Of a DNA stretch of 64,000 nt, positions 52,603 to 61,191 are shown in pieces. Every line of letters starts with the position of its first letter. Position 1 is the first letter of the stretch. The notes under the pieces were generated by a model. It saw nothing but the letters and a program-made list of their open reading frames with translations. It had not been told where the DNA came from and made no database searches. The DNA is from Rhodospirillum sp047263945 (GTDB lineage: Bacteria; Pseudomonadota; Alphaproteobacteria; Rhodospirillales; Rhodospirillaceae), in assembly GCF_047263945.1 (NCBI RefSeq), contig NZ_JBLAVB010000018.1, forward strand, positions 4,095-68,094. The letters run 5' to 3'. The position numbers were made by a program, and so were the translations under genes.

Positions 52603-53670
52603 TCAAATCTCCGCATCCGCTGTTACCTGGGGGCCGACTGCATAACAGTCACCGGAGGAGGCTGAGGACAGATAGAACCTGACCCCGTATTGGTCCGGGC
52701 TATACAAAACACCAGATGCGACGTTCACGTAGGAGCCGCCAACAGGCCCGATCGTCGTCGGAGCGGTTCTCATTTCAGACGGCCAGTACACAATATTCTC
52801 AATGGAGGCTCCCGCCCCTGACGAGTAAAATCTGGCGCCCGCACGGGAGCGACAATAATAGCGCTGGCAAAGTGCGAGCTCGGTTTGAACATGTCTGCTA
52901 TCAAATGGACCAGCAACGGCGCCACGCTCTATTTGGGGAAGGGAAAACGTGCCTCCGGAGAACCGAACGGTACAATTTTGCCCCCCGGTCAGGACAACCG
53001 TGTCACCGCTGACCTTTGAGGCGCCATCAACCGTGCAAGTCGCTGTCCCCGTGAAGGAAAGCACGTGGGTTCCCGTAAGAATATTGGCGCCTTCGATAAC
53101 CTGCTCCACCCCCCCGGCGGGCGCGGTGAAAACGGCCGTGCCGTCCACCGTGGTCCAGACGAAGGCCTCTCCCGCAGCCACCACCCGCCACCGGTCCAGG
53201 GTGTATTGACCCGCAGCAGAGATCGCCGTACCCGAGACATATCTCCTTTGATTCACTTGTCCGCGGGCATTGATGAGCAAATTGCACAGCTGCCCTCCCC
53301 CGCCACCTCCGACCTTGCCATCGACATAGTCCTTGGTGGCGCCGTCCGTGGCATTCACCGGCTCCAACAGGTTCACCAGCCCATGCCCCCCCAGGTCAAG
53401 GGCCGCATTCATAGCACGAGAGCCATCAATCAGCAGAACGCCCGTAGCGTCGACCGCTTCTGCCGCAGCTTGGGCCGCAGCCTGGGCCGCCTCCGCACCG
53501 GCCCGCGCCGCCTCGGATGCGTCGACGAGGGGTTTAATCTGCTCGACGAGATGGCCCTGCACTTGATCCACGGTCACGGCGGCGGCTTGGCCATCACTGC
53601 AGACCGGTATTTTTTCCATGCCATCGATCGTCTGCTTAAGCGAGGCTGTCGTCAAATCGAAGTCAGCCAT
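52603..53670 (-). CDS. Phage tail fibre/tail-associated protein
   Basis: 355 aa. Residues about 45-75 form an Ala-rich coiled coil; residues 85-118 carry the fibre repeat ALDLGGHGLVNLLEPVNATD...ATKDYVDG found in many tail fibres; then a Gly hinge (GKVGGGGGGQL) and a beta-rich C-terminus ending ADAEI, likely a receptor-binding or carbohydrate-binding head. Start overlaps the end of the small gene upstream by 8 bases. Confidence 0.82.
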   Translation of the reverse strand: MADFDLTTASLKQTIDGMEKIPVCSDGQAAAVTVDQVQGHLVEQIKPLVDASEAARAGAEAAQAAAQAAAEAVDATGVLLIDGSRAMNAALDLGGHGLVNLLEPVNATDGATKDYVDGKVGGGGGGQLCNLLINARGQVNQRRYVSGTAISAAGQYTLDRWRVVAAGEAFVWTTVDGTAVFTAPAGGVEQVIEGANILTGTHVLSFTGTATCTVDGASKVSGDTVVLTGGQNCTVRFSGGTFSLPQIERGAVAGPFDSRHVQTELALCQRYYCRSRAGARFYSSGAGASIENIVYWPSEMRTAPTTIGPVGGSYVNVASGVLYSPDQYGVRFYLSSASSGDCYAVGPQVTADAEI

Positions 53671-53854
53671 TTACAGGATCTCCCATCTTTATGCCCACGC
53701 CGCACACGGTTACCGGGGTCCCTTCAATCACCAGGACATAGGGGTCAAGGGGCTTCATCGGTCGATAAAGGGGCAGGGAATCATTGAAGCCATTGCACAC
53801 CTTCAGGGCGACCCGGGTAGCGGAAAATCGTATAATTCTTTGCCCATTGCGCAT
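53663..53854 (-). CDS. Small phage protein of unknown function
   Basis: 63 aa (MRNGQRIIRFSATRVALKV...). Its ATG shares a base with the preceding stop (TGATG) and its end overlaps the fibre gene by 8 bases, so it is almost certainly translated despite its size. No domain recognised. Confidence 0.65.
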   Translation of the reverse strand: MRNGQRIIRFSATRVALKVCNGFNDSLPLYRPMKPLDPYVLVIEGTPVTVCGVGIKMGDPVNG

Positions 53855-54186
53855 CAGCTTGACTCCTCGACCAAGGGAACCAGATCGCACAGCAATGCCA
53901 CGGAAACATCGGTATCCGCCCCCCCGCTCGCCAACATCGCCCTTATGCCCAAGGCATGGGCATCGATGCGGGCGACCGATCCTGCCAAAAAAGGGCTTCC
54001 TTCCACGTGATGCCACTCATCCAGGCCTCGGATCAGCACACCGACCGAGGCTCCATCGAAAGTCCCCTCCACATAAATCGTACCGTCGAGATGGGGCATG
54101 CGCCCTCCGCCACGCGCGGGCGTCAAATCCAGGTCATGGGTCCCACTTGCCACGTTGCGGCAGATGGCTTGGGCGCGAATGGACAT
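53854..54186 (-). CDS. Phage protein of unknown function
   Basis: 110 aa. The start has RNVASGTHDLDLTPARGGG and the middle IYVEGTFDGASVGVLIRGL, which suggests a small beta-rich virion or tail-tip protein. AAGGA is 9 bases before the ATG. 14 bases downstream of the 601-aa tail protein and overlapping the next gene. Confidence 0.65.
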   Translation of the reverse strand: MSIRAQAICRNVASGTHDLDLTPARGGGRMPHLDGTIYVEGTFDGASVGVLIRGLDEWHHVEGSPFLAGSVARIDAHALGIRAMLASGGADTDVSVALLCDLVPLVEESS

Positions 54187-54200
54187 GGTCGGAATTCCTT

Positions 54201-56006
54201 CTATACGCTCAACAGGCCATGGTCATGCAGGACCCCTCTCAGGGCCTCCATCTGACCGGCCAGTTCGGCCACGTTTTTGTTGTGGATGGACAGGGCTTCA
54301 TTGACAGCCGCAACAACGGCCGCGTCGGAATAGCTATCCCCGGTGGACAAATTGGCCTGGGCATCGGCGAGACTCCCAGTAGGTGTCGCCGCCAAGGTCT
54401 CAGCATTCAGGGCGGGCAGACTGCCGGGTCGATTGGGCCGGTCTTCGGCCAGGAACCAGGCGCTCCCGGCATGGTCGGCGATCAACCGCGCCCACCTCCC
54501 AGATAGGGAGCGACGGGTTCCCCCGTCCACGAAGAGTCCTGTCACCTGAGCTCCACTTTCCCCTTGCACCCAGACCACCGCCCCATCGGGAGCCTCCTCG
54601 ACCGCAGGCAGGGCCAGGGTCGCCCCCACCCCCAACCGGAACCGGTGCCCTGCTTCCAAGACGGCGAGCGCGTGGGTTGCACCCGAGGCCACATCAATCG
54701 TCGCCACCCATTCAATCGGGCAATCCCGCGCCATGTTCAAGCGCCGGGCCGAGGCGATGATCCAGCGCCCATAGCCCAGGGAAACGAACTGGGCGATCTG
54801 ACCGTCCAGGGAAATGTCTCCCCCTCCGGTGTAGTCCACGCCCCCAGGGGCGTGAACAGTGATGCGGGTCCTATGATCCTGCCCCGCAGCGAGCCAGATC
54901 ATGTCGCCTTCCTGCACGCCATCATAGGTCCCCGGCAGGGTGACCCTGGCCCCGTCCTCGCAAACGATCAGGGTTCCCAAATCGGCAAGGGACACCGTGA
55001 TATCCCCGGGCAAGGCCAGGGCATAGCGCCAGGGGGAGATACGGGGCGGCGTGCCGGGCAGTTCCTCCCGGTTGGCAACCAGCCAATCACCCCCGCCCTG
55101 GTGCACCAACCAGACCCGTTCCGAGGAAAAGTCCATCATCACATAGGGAGGCTCCAGCCCGCCCTCGGTGGCTTGGACCGTGACGGTTCCATCCGAGGGG
55201 GCCTCAACCCAGAAGGCATCTCCGGACTGGAAACCCGTTCCCGGCAGAGAAATCAAGCTTCCCGCCTGGGCGGTAAGTTTGCGTCCGATATCCGAAGGCG
55301 TCACCGTATGGGAGCCCGAGACCTGGACCGACGCCGTCCAAGCCCCTCCCCCGCCACCCGAGGCGAGCACCCCCTCGGCAGAGGGAGCAAGGATCGGGTC
55401 GGAGAGAACTCCTCCACCGGATGCGGCCTCCACATCGACAGACAGCCACCAAACACCGGATTGAACAGCATAGGCGGAGACCACTCCCTCCATCCAGCGG
55501 GAGCGGTCGGCCCGGCTCATCACCCGCAGACGCATGCCTTCGGTGAATCCCAAACCGCCCGGGATTTCCCAGGCCAGGGTCTTACCCGTCGCCATCTCCA
55601 GTGCCGTAGGGCTGTCGGTCAGGGTCCCGGCCAGCGTGGCCCAGCGCCCGGCCCGCAGGTCGGTCCACCAATCCACCGCCACATGGGAGGCTATGCAAAG
55701 GTAGCTCCCCCCCAGTCGACTCACCAGATCCCCCCGGGCGTAGGAAGGTCCCGCCGCCCAAGCCCCCCGAGCTTCCGTATCCGGTGCGGGCAGGGTGAAA
55801 CTCTCGCTGGTGGCATCCGTATAGGTGACAGTCAGGACATAGCCGGACTGGGTCATGGAGGCGATCCCCCGCCCCGCAGTTCCGGCTGCCTGTTCCACAG
55901 CAAGGCGGAGGCTGTGAAAGTTGCGATCCACCTCTGCGGCGGTCAAGTTGGTGCCCTTGCCCGCGCCCCAATCGGCATGGGCGGTGCGATAGGTAATGCT
56001 AACCAT
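54201..56006 (-). CDS. Phage tail protein with carbohydrate-binding-like module and triple repeat
   Basis: 601 aa. The start ADWGAGKGTNLTAAEVDRNF is a common tail-protein N-terminus. About residues 80-120 resemble a carbohydrate-binding module (ARGAWAAGPSYARGDLV, SYLCIASHVA). From about residue 225 three diverged beta-rich repeats of 85-100 residues each end in a W[LIF]xA pattern (DWLVANRE, RWIIASAR, AWFLAEDR). The C-terminus is a coiled coil (NKNVAELAGQMEALRGVL). Probably a structural tail-tip or fibre-base component. Confidence 0.75.
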   Translation of the reverse strand: MVSITYRTAHADWGAGKGTNLTAAEVDRNFHSLRLAVEQAAGTAGRGIASMTQSGYVLTVTYTDATSESFTLPAPDTEARGAWAAGPSYARGDLVSRLGGSYLCIASHVAVDWWTDLRAGRWATLAGTLTDSPTALEMATGKTLAWEIPGGLGFTEGMRLRVMSRADRSRWMEGVVSAYAVQSGVWWLSVDVEAASGGGVLSDPILAPSAEGVLASGGGGGAWTASVQVSGSHTVTPSDIGRKLTAQAGSLISLPGTGFQSGDAFWVEAPSDGTVTVQATEGGLEPPYVMMDFSSERVWLVHQGGGDWLVANREELPGTPPRISPWRYALALPGDITVSLADLGTLIVCEDGARVTLPGTYDGVQEGDMIWLAAGQDHRTRITVHAPGGVDYTGGGDISLDGQIAQFVSLGYGRWIIASARRLNMARDCPIEWVATIDVASGATHALAVLEAGHRFRLGVGATLALPAVEEAPDGAVVWVQGESGAQVTGLFVDGGTRRSLSGRWARLIADHAGSAWFLAEDRPNRPGSLPALNAETLAATPTGSLADAQANLSTGDSYSDAAVVAAVNEALSIHNKNVAELAGQMEALRGVLHDHGLLSV

Positions 56007-56019
56007 GGGGGTGAATCCT

Positions 56020-56343
56020 TCAGGGGTTCAGGTTCATAACAAGACGTCGACCATCCCCGTCCCGGAACACCAGACGCGTCGGCCGCTCCACATCCACCCA
56101 GGCGCCGGAGCCGTCGGTCGCGGTGACCCGAACCACCTCGGTCACCCGGGACAGTTCCGTCCAGACCACGTCGGCCCCGGCGTCCAAGCCAGGGTCAGTC
56201 CGCTTCCGAACGGAGGGCGTCAAGGAGCCGGCGCAAACCACCGGTGGGTCCGGATTGATCTGGGCGGTGGGGGCTGGCCACTCGCCGACAAGCCTGGGCT
56301 GGTCGCGCAGGGCACGGACGGCACGGGTCAAGGCATTGGTCAT
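56020..56343 (-). CDS. Small phage protein of unknown function
   Basis: 107 aa, MTNALTRAVRALRDQPRLVG at the start and a beta-rich second half (WTELSRVTEVVRVTATDGSG). The ATG at 56343 overlaps the stop of the upstream gene (ATGA), which decides the start over a longer reading. Unknown family; position suggests a tail component. Confidence 0.65.
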   Translation of the reverse strand: MTNALTRAVRALRDQPRLVGEWPAPTAQINPDPPVVCAGSLTPSVRKRTDPGLDAGADVVWTELSRVTEVVRVTATDGSGAWVDVERPTRLVFRDGDGRRLVMNLNP

Positions 56344-57581
56344 GATAGGGCTCCCGGGCCAAACTGGCCCCAACGATAGGAAACGAGACGGCCTCCGGGC
56401 GGTGGGGGATCACCGGGATAGGGGTCGAGAGTCCAGCTTTGGAAATCCGTCGTCAGGGCGCTTGCAAGGCTCCCTTGCCCGTCCCGGGTCCGGCAAAGCC
56501 AGGAAACCGGCCCGCCATCGCCCTCCCCCAGGGGTAGGGCGGCAAGCGGGGTGACCCCATCGGGACCGGGGTGGAAGGTCAGCCTCCCCTCCCCTCCCAC
56601 CACCAGAAGGCCATCGGCCCCTCCGGCAACACAGAGGCCTTGGGAGGTGGACTCGGTACAGCGGAGCGCGCCAAGAACAAGGCGATCGCCGGGCCAGGCT
56701 CCCCCATGACCGGACGGGTCCAAAGGTCCCGAGCTGTCGGCGGGCGCCCGGACCATGAGACCATGGGGATGCGGCGTGGCTCCCCTCCGGTCCACCCACC
56801 CGGTCTCGGAGACCAGCACCGCCGGACCACCCGGTGAGAAGGCATAGAGGCGGTGGCGGGTCCAGGACGCGGTGGTTCGGGTCGTGACCACCCAGAAGCG
56901 CCCACCCCAGGCGGTAACGGCTGAGGTCCGCCACGTCACCGGGCCGTCCCCCCTGGGTCCCTCCGCCTCCACCAAGCGATGGCTCACCCAGTCGTCGGAG
57001 GTTTCCAGGGCCAACGGCGTGCGGCCCTGATGATCGGTGAGGTTTGAGCATTGGGTCCCGACCACCAGATGGTCCTTCAGGGCCGCAACCCCGGCCTTGA
57101 CCTCCACCGATCCCAAAACCGCGTTGTCCAAGGGGTCGCGAACCACTGAAGGCACGGCAAGGGAAACCGCAGTATCCCCCGTTTCCGCCACACCCAGACG
57201 CCACCGGGACAGACCGCTCAAAAGGCCTTGGACAAGCCACCCCCCAGCCCTCTCGGCGATCAGGTGGGCCCCCTCCATCCAGGGAAAGGCAACGCCCTGG
57301 GCATCGGGCGAGGGAAAGGGGCGGCTGGTGGGTTGGCGAAACAGGGCCATGCCCTCCTCCGTCGCCCGCAACCCGGTAACTTCTCCAGGCCCCGAGGAGA
57401 CCAGATCCGCCACCCCCTCGATGGCATTCCGATAGCGCCCTTCCCGATCCAGGACCAAAGCCACGGAGCGCGCCGCTCCGCTGGCTCCGGCGTCGTGACG
57501 AAACACCATCAACACCGGCTCTCCCCCCCAGGACAGGTCCCGGATGGTTGCGAAAGGCCCCAGATAAACAGCTTCACCCAC
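56340..57581 (-). CDS. Phage protein of unknown function, beta-propeller-like repeats
   Basis: 413 aa from a GTG at 57581, which has TGGAGG 6 bases upstream and overlaps the preceding gene by 8 bases; a longer in-frame start would lack a ribosome site. The sequence is a series of short beta-strand blocks of the type LVVGGEGRLTFHPGP and WVVTTRTTASWTRHRLYAF, as in a propeller or sheet-rich tail protein. No family recognised. Confidence 0.65.
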   Translation of the reverse strand: MGEAVYLGPFATIRDLSWGGEPVLMVFRHDAGASGAARSVALVLDREGRYRNAIEGVADLVSSGPGEVTGLRATEEGMALFRQPTSRPFPSPDAQGVAFPWMEGAHLIAERAGGWLVQGLLSGLSRWRLGVAETGDTAVSLAVPSVVRDPLDNAVLGSVEVKAGVAALKDHLVVGTQCSNLTDHQGRTPLALETSDDWVSHRLVEAEGPRGDGPVTWRTSAVTAWGGRFWVVTTRTTASWTRHRLYAFSPGGPAVLVSETGWVDRRGATPHPHGLMVRAPADSSGPLDPSGHGGAWPGDRLVLGALRCTESTSQGLCVAGGADGLLVVGGEGRLTFHPGPDGVTPLAALPLGEGDGGPVSWLCRTRDGQGSLASALTTDFQSWTLDPYPGDPPPPGGRLVSYRWGQFGPGALS

Positions 57582-59553
57582 GGGGAGCCTCCAAATCAAT
57601 GGTCGGCGGCAGACCAAAACGTCCCACCGCCGCGATGGTCAGGGACTGAACCCGCTGGTCCGAGGCCGCCAGAGAGCGCAGGGAGAGACACACATCTGTC
57701 GGTACGGAGGCAAGCAACCGCCGGGGCGAGAGGCTTCCCTTTCGTTGGGCCCAAATGGCCGCGTCCTGCTCCTCCCAAAGGTTGCGAAGACACAGACCGG
57801 CCAACAGATCTTCAGCCGACCATGTGGCCGCAGCGGCCAGGGGGTCGGCGGGCAGCTGTTCGTCATATCCCGCCAGGGAAAGGGTCAGGTGGTCCCCCAT
57901 GTCCGTCTGCCAGACCTCTCCGGTTCGGGCAGCGTAATCGTCCGTATAGTCATCGCTTAGGGTCTCAACGCCCGGATCGGCCTCGGCCATGGTGCCCCCT
58001 CCGCCAATGGAACAGGCAATCTCCAGGGTGACCGCCCGCCCGGCTTCATCCCAGGACACCGCATAGGCCACAACCTTGCCGGTCGCCTGTCCCCCTGGCA
58101 GGGTTGCGGCCTTCAGGGTAACCGTCGTGTCCAGGTCAACGGACAAGGCCTCGGCGCTCCACCCCGGCAGGCGGGCGGACACCCGAATACAGCGTTGAGC
58201 GAAGGCCAGACGAACCGCCAGAACCCGGGCCATATGGGCGAGCGCCAAACGCCCCCGCACCGTATGAAGGAAGCTGCAGAACAGGGTATCGCCGATGACC
58301 GCCCCCTCTCTCGCGCCACCGGTCACCCCCGCGGCGGCCCTTTCGGACATCTCGCTGGTCCCCGTGGTCCTGGCGATGGCGAGGATGCTTTCGCAATCCG
58401 TTCCGGCAGGGTCCTCCTCCTGTTCAGCGGGGTCCGAGCCCAGACCCACGTCCCGCAAATGGAAGGAGAGGCTCTCCCCCTCCTCCGGCCCAGGGAAGTC
58501 GATGGCCAGATGGCTGTCCAGGCGCAGGACGGCGACCTGTTTCCGCCGCTGGCTCAGGGACCAGGCCAGGGTCAGGACCGGCCAATAGGCCCGCTTGGCG
58601 AAGGCCATCCACCCGGCAAAGACACCCATCGGAAAGAGGCTGGAGCGGGCCGCCGTGGGGCCGAAATCGAAGCTCCCCTGGGTGCCCAGACCCCGCCCTG
58701 CGGCGATGGTGATCACCCGGTCCTCCTCGGAGAAACGGGCGAAGGGGTTGGCGGTGAGGTCCTCTTCCAGGGCCGCAGGCTCCTGCGTGATCAGCGCCCC
58801 TTCCAGCACCCGATATCCGCTGTCGCCGCCGATGCGGGACCCGGCCTGGGGCCAACCGTCGGCGAAATCCTCGGGCGGCGAAAGAGTAACCAGGGCGCCA
58901 CCGGCCTCCCTGGCGATGAGAGCGCCAATGTCGGCCACACCGCCCCCCCGCTGGGTCCAAAGAACATCCAGGGTTCCCTCAACCCAGGCGGGGGGGCGGG
59001 TTTGGGGACGCTTCAGGTCGACGGACCCCTCGGCCAGGGCTTCGGGGCCGAAGGTCAGGGTTTTTCGCCCGGTGAGGCCATCGGAAACCCCCACTGCACC
59101 GGTCAACCGATCCACGGTCAGGCTGGCGAACCACCCCTCCAGGATCTCCGAGGGATCGTCCTCCTCTCCCTCGGAGATGAAAAGGGGATCATAGGCGGGG
59201 GCAATCCTATGGGGAGCCAGGGCCGCAGCGGTCTTGGCATCCATATCACCGTGGCGGCTATCGAACAGCAGGGTGAGGAACGCGCCCACCATGCCGTCAG
59301 GCACCTCGGCCAAGACCCCATGAAACAGATGGATTATGGAGCCATCAAGGGTGGTGGACAGGTGAACGAAGCGCTCGCCGTTCGGCCCACAGAGGGCATG
59401 TCCGGCGTTCGCGACCGTCACCCGGGCTCGGGGAGCGCCCCCCTCCTCGGCCTCGATCCGCAGGGCGCGGAGGGCCTCGTCAGCGCGGGCATGGGTGGTG
59501 GCGTCGAAGGCCTCGCCCTCGGCCACCCAGGCAAAATGGAGTGCATCGGTCAT
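57574..59553 (-). CDS. Large phage tail protein of unknown function
   Basis: 659 aa from the ATG at 59553 (MTDALHFAWVAEGEAFD). Mixed alpha/beta protein; an acidic insertion (SEGEEDDPSEILEGWF) near residue 145; a Gly-rich segment (IGGGGTM) near 530; no signal peptide or membrane segment. Its place at the head of a run of overlapping genes between fibre genes and the tail-tip protein suggests a baseplate or tail-hub role, which is inference only. The Shine-Dalgarno is poor. Confidence 0.65.
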   Translation of the reverse strand: MTDALHFAWVAEGEAFDATTHARADEALRALRIEAEEGGAPRARVTVANAGHALCGPNGERFVHLSTTLDGSIIHLFHGVLAEVPDGMVGAFLTLLFDSRHGDMDAKTAAALAPHRIAPAYDPLFISEGEEDDPSEILEGWFASLTVDRLTGAVGVSDGLTGRKTLTFGPEALAEGSVDLKRPQTRPPAWVEGTLDVLWTQRGGGVADIGALIAREAGGALVTLSPPEDFADGWPQAGSRIGGDSGYRVLEGALITQEPAALEEDLTANPFARFSEEDRVITIAAGRGLGTQGSFDFGPTAARSSLFPMGVFAGWMAFAKRAYWPVLTLAWSLSQRRKQVAVLRLDSHLAIDFPGPEEGESLSFHLRDVGLGSDPAEQEEDPAGTDCESILAIARTTGTSEMSERAAAGVTGGAREGAVIGDTLFCSFLHTVRGRLALAHMARVLAVRLAFAQRCIRVSARLPGWSAEALSVDLDTTVTLKAATLPGGQATGKVVAYAVSWDEAGRAVTLEIACSIGGGGTMAEADPGVETLSDDYTDDYAARTGEVWQTDMGDHLTLSLAGYDEQLPADPLAAAATWSAEDLLAGLCLRNLWEEQDAAIWAQRKGSLSPRRLLASVPTDVCLSLRSLAASDQRVQSLTIAAVGRFGLPPTIDLEAPRG

Positions 59554-59630
59554 GGGAGGAGTCCGGGCGTTAAAAAAAGAAAAGTCCCGCTCCAAGACAC
59601 TGGAACGGGACCATTGGAACTGAGCCTTAG

Positions 59631-59656
59631 TCGTCATTCCCGCGCATGCAGGAATC
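59631..59656. repeat. Half REP-like palindrome
   Basis: GTCATTCCCGCG...CAGGAATCCAG, a single unit of the element type at 10089-10182. Confidence 0.65.
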
Positions 59657-59717
59657 CAGGGTGGGAACAGGCAACGGAGGCAAAGCCCGCACCGCCAGTG
59701 CGTTTGAGCGCCGACAG

Positions 59718-59885
59718 CGTTTCCTCGAAAATCCGGAAAACCTGCTTCGCAGTTTCTGGGCTCTGCCCAGACCCGCAAAGGGTCGGCGGACCCTTTGATC
59801 CCAAATGGGGGTCCGGGGCCTCAGGCCCCGGTGGGGGGCGGGGCAAAGCCCCGCGTTTTTCGGTTTTTCAAGGAGACCGAGTATT
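59718..59885 (+). repeat. Long GC-rich stem-loop repeat (family B, copy 3)
   Basis: About 90 percent like 38608-38772 by eye, same orientation, with the same GGGCTCTGCCC, GGGGCCTCAGGCCCC and GGGGCAAAGCCCC hairpins. It lies inside the phage region between the 659-aa gene and a fibre gene. The remaining bases of the 418-base gap are non-coding. Confidence 0.75.
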
Positions 59886-59971
59886 ACTATAGTAAAATTT
59901 GACCATCTTGACTTAAGATGATCCAGCTTCTCCTCAGATCAAAAAGACACTTTCTTTTCCAAGCCCCTTAT

Positions 59972-60931
59972 CTAAATTGCAATCCGTGCACCGCGAAGCA
60001 TAACATGAGGACACTCAGCTCCATCACTTCCAGATTCACACCAAACACCAATAGAAACCTTATCATTTTCTTCCATTGGCCAAATTCCGCTCACAGAAGA
60101 CATGGCTTGCAAAGTTGGATAAGTGGTTCCGCTTCGAGAGCCAAATATATTTGGCTCACCATTCACCATTAGCACCGCATATGCGTTCATTATTTCTACT
60201 GTATGTGGGTAGTGAACAAGTCCAGTAAAACACCAAAGCCCTGATCCCCCAACCGGAACGAAGAACTCACCATTGATGACATTTGGATTTTCACTATCCA
60301 AGTTTGTTGGAACCATTACTACGCCACCATTACTTCCTAGACCAGTGCCATTCATTATCGCACTTCCCACCATGGAAAACCATGTGGCATCCGTATGCCG
60401 TCTTGCCGTGGCAAGAGCGGAGGGAGTAACGGCGCGCTCGGTGTCGGTCCCGGCGATCACTTCGGCGTCGGTCGCCAGCTCGATCAAACCACGCTCGGTC
60501 TCGGTCGACGGGTTGCCGTCGGCCCAAACCTCCAGGCCAGCAGGGGTCACCGCACGCTCGGCATCAATGCCCGCGAGCACCTCGCCGTCCGTTGCCAGTT
60601 CAATGATACCCAGGACTTCGGTTGTTGCCTGGGGTGGGGTCACGGCATCCTTCAGAGCGCCGAAGGTATAGGACACATCTTTATTGGCGCTCACATCCCG
60701 CACCAACAGAAGGTCCGAGGCCTCAACGGTCGCGACCTGATCCACCAAGCCGGTGTAATGGCCCAGGGTGTAGGGCGTGACCGCCAGGGGTTTGATACTG
60801 TCGGGGTTGGAAACGACCTCGGCTTCGGTGGCCAATTGAACGACACCCGCGTGACAGGTGCTGGCCAATGGATGGGTGTGGTTTCCGGTGAACGGCATGG
60901 GAAGGATCAAGTCACTGCATTCCGTTGTCAT
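59972..60931 (-). CDS. Phage tail fibre, paralogue 1 (short, distinct C-terminus)
   Basis: 319 aa from the ATG at 60931, which has AAGGA upstream. Order: shared anchor MPFTGNHTHPLASTC (residues 12-26), a shared module with LLLVRDVSANKDVSYTFGALK, one and a half copies of the 40-residue repeat (GIIELATDGEVLAG, then GLIELATDAEVIAG), and a unique C-terminal domain of about 140 residues with GIWPMEENDKVSIGVWCESG, possibly a jelly-roll receptor-binding head. The DNA for this head is clearly richer in A+T than the rest. Confidence 0.8.
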   Translation of the reverse strand: MTTECSDLILPMPFTGNHTHPLASTCHAGVVQLATEAEVVSNPDSIKPLAVTPYTLGHYTGLVDQVATVEASDLLLVRDVSANKDVSYTFGALKDAVTPPQATTEVLGIIELATDGEVLAGIDAERAVTPAGLEVWADGNPSTETERGLIELATDAEVIAGTDTERAVTPSALATARRHTDATWFSMVGSAIMNGTGLGSNGGVVMVPTNLDSENPNVINGEFFVPVGGSGLWCFTGLVHYPHTVEIMNAYAVLMVNGEPNIFGSRSGTTYPTLQAMSSVSGIWPMEENDKVSIGVWCESGSDGAECPHVMLRGARIAI

Positions 60932-61056
60932 ATCGCATTCCTTGAACTGATGTGATCGTTGACTTCCAACGAAAATCCCCACCAAAACAAAGTCTTGGTG
61001 GGGATGGAAACAGGTGTAGGGAAGGGCAGCGCCCGCCTGATCAGAGGCGGTATTCT

Positions 61057-61167
61057 AGAGCGGAATGAGGAAAAGTATGTGCGGTTTTCCGTCTCATTCC
61101 GCTCTAACTATATGATTTAGATCACGTTTATGAAATCAGGTCTGACAGACCTGATTTCATCGTGATC
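61057..61167. repeat. Pair of alphaproteobacterial palindromes
   Basis: AGAGCGGAATGAG/CTCATTCCGCTCT (61057-61105) and GATCACG...CGTGATC with an inner ATGAAATCAGGTCTG arm (61120-61167). Same class as 42661-42711. They fill the gap between two fibre genes. Confidence 0.7.
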
Positions 61168-61177
61168 TAGGGTGAAG

Positions 61178-61191
61178 CTCGGAATACTCTA
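61178..61191 (-). repeat. End fragment of the family A element at a stop codon
   Basis: CTCGGAATACTCTA, identical to the terminal 14 bases of 7607-7731. The last three bases provide the TAG stop of the fibre gene on the minus strand. Confidence 0.55.

Noticed and set aside
58195..59892. 565-codon plus-strand frame in the phage region
   Set aside because: Antisense to the 659-aa tail gene and crosses the GC-rich repeat; no start signal or family pattern.
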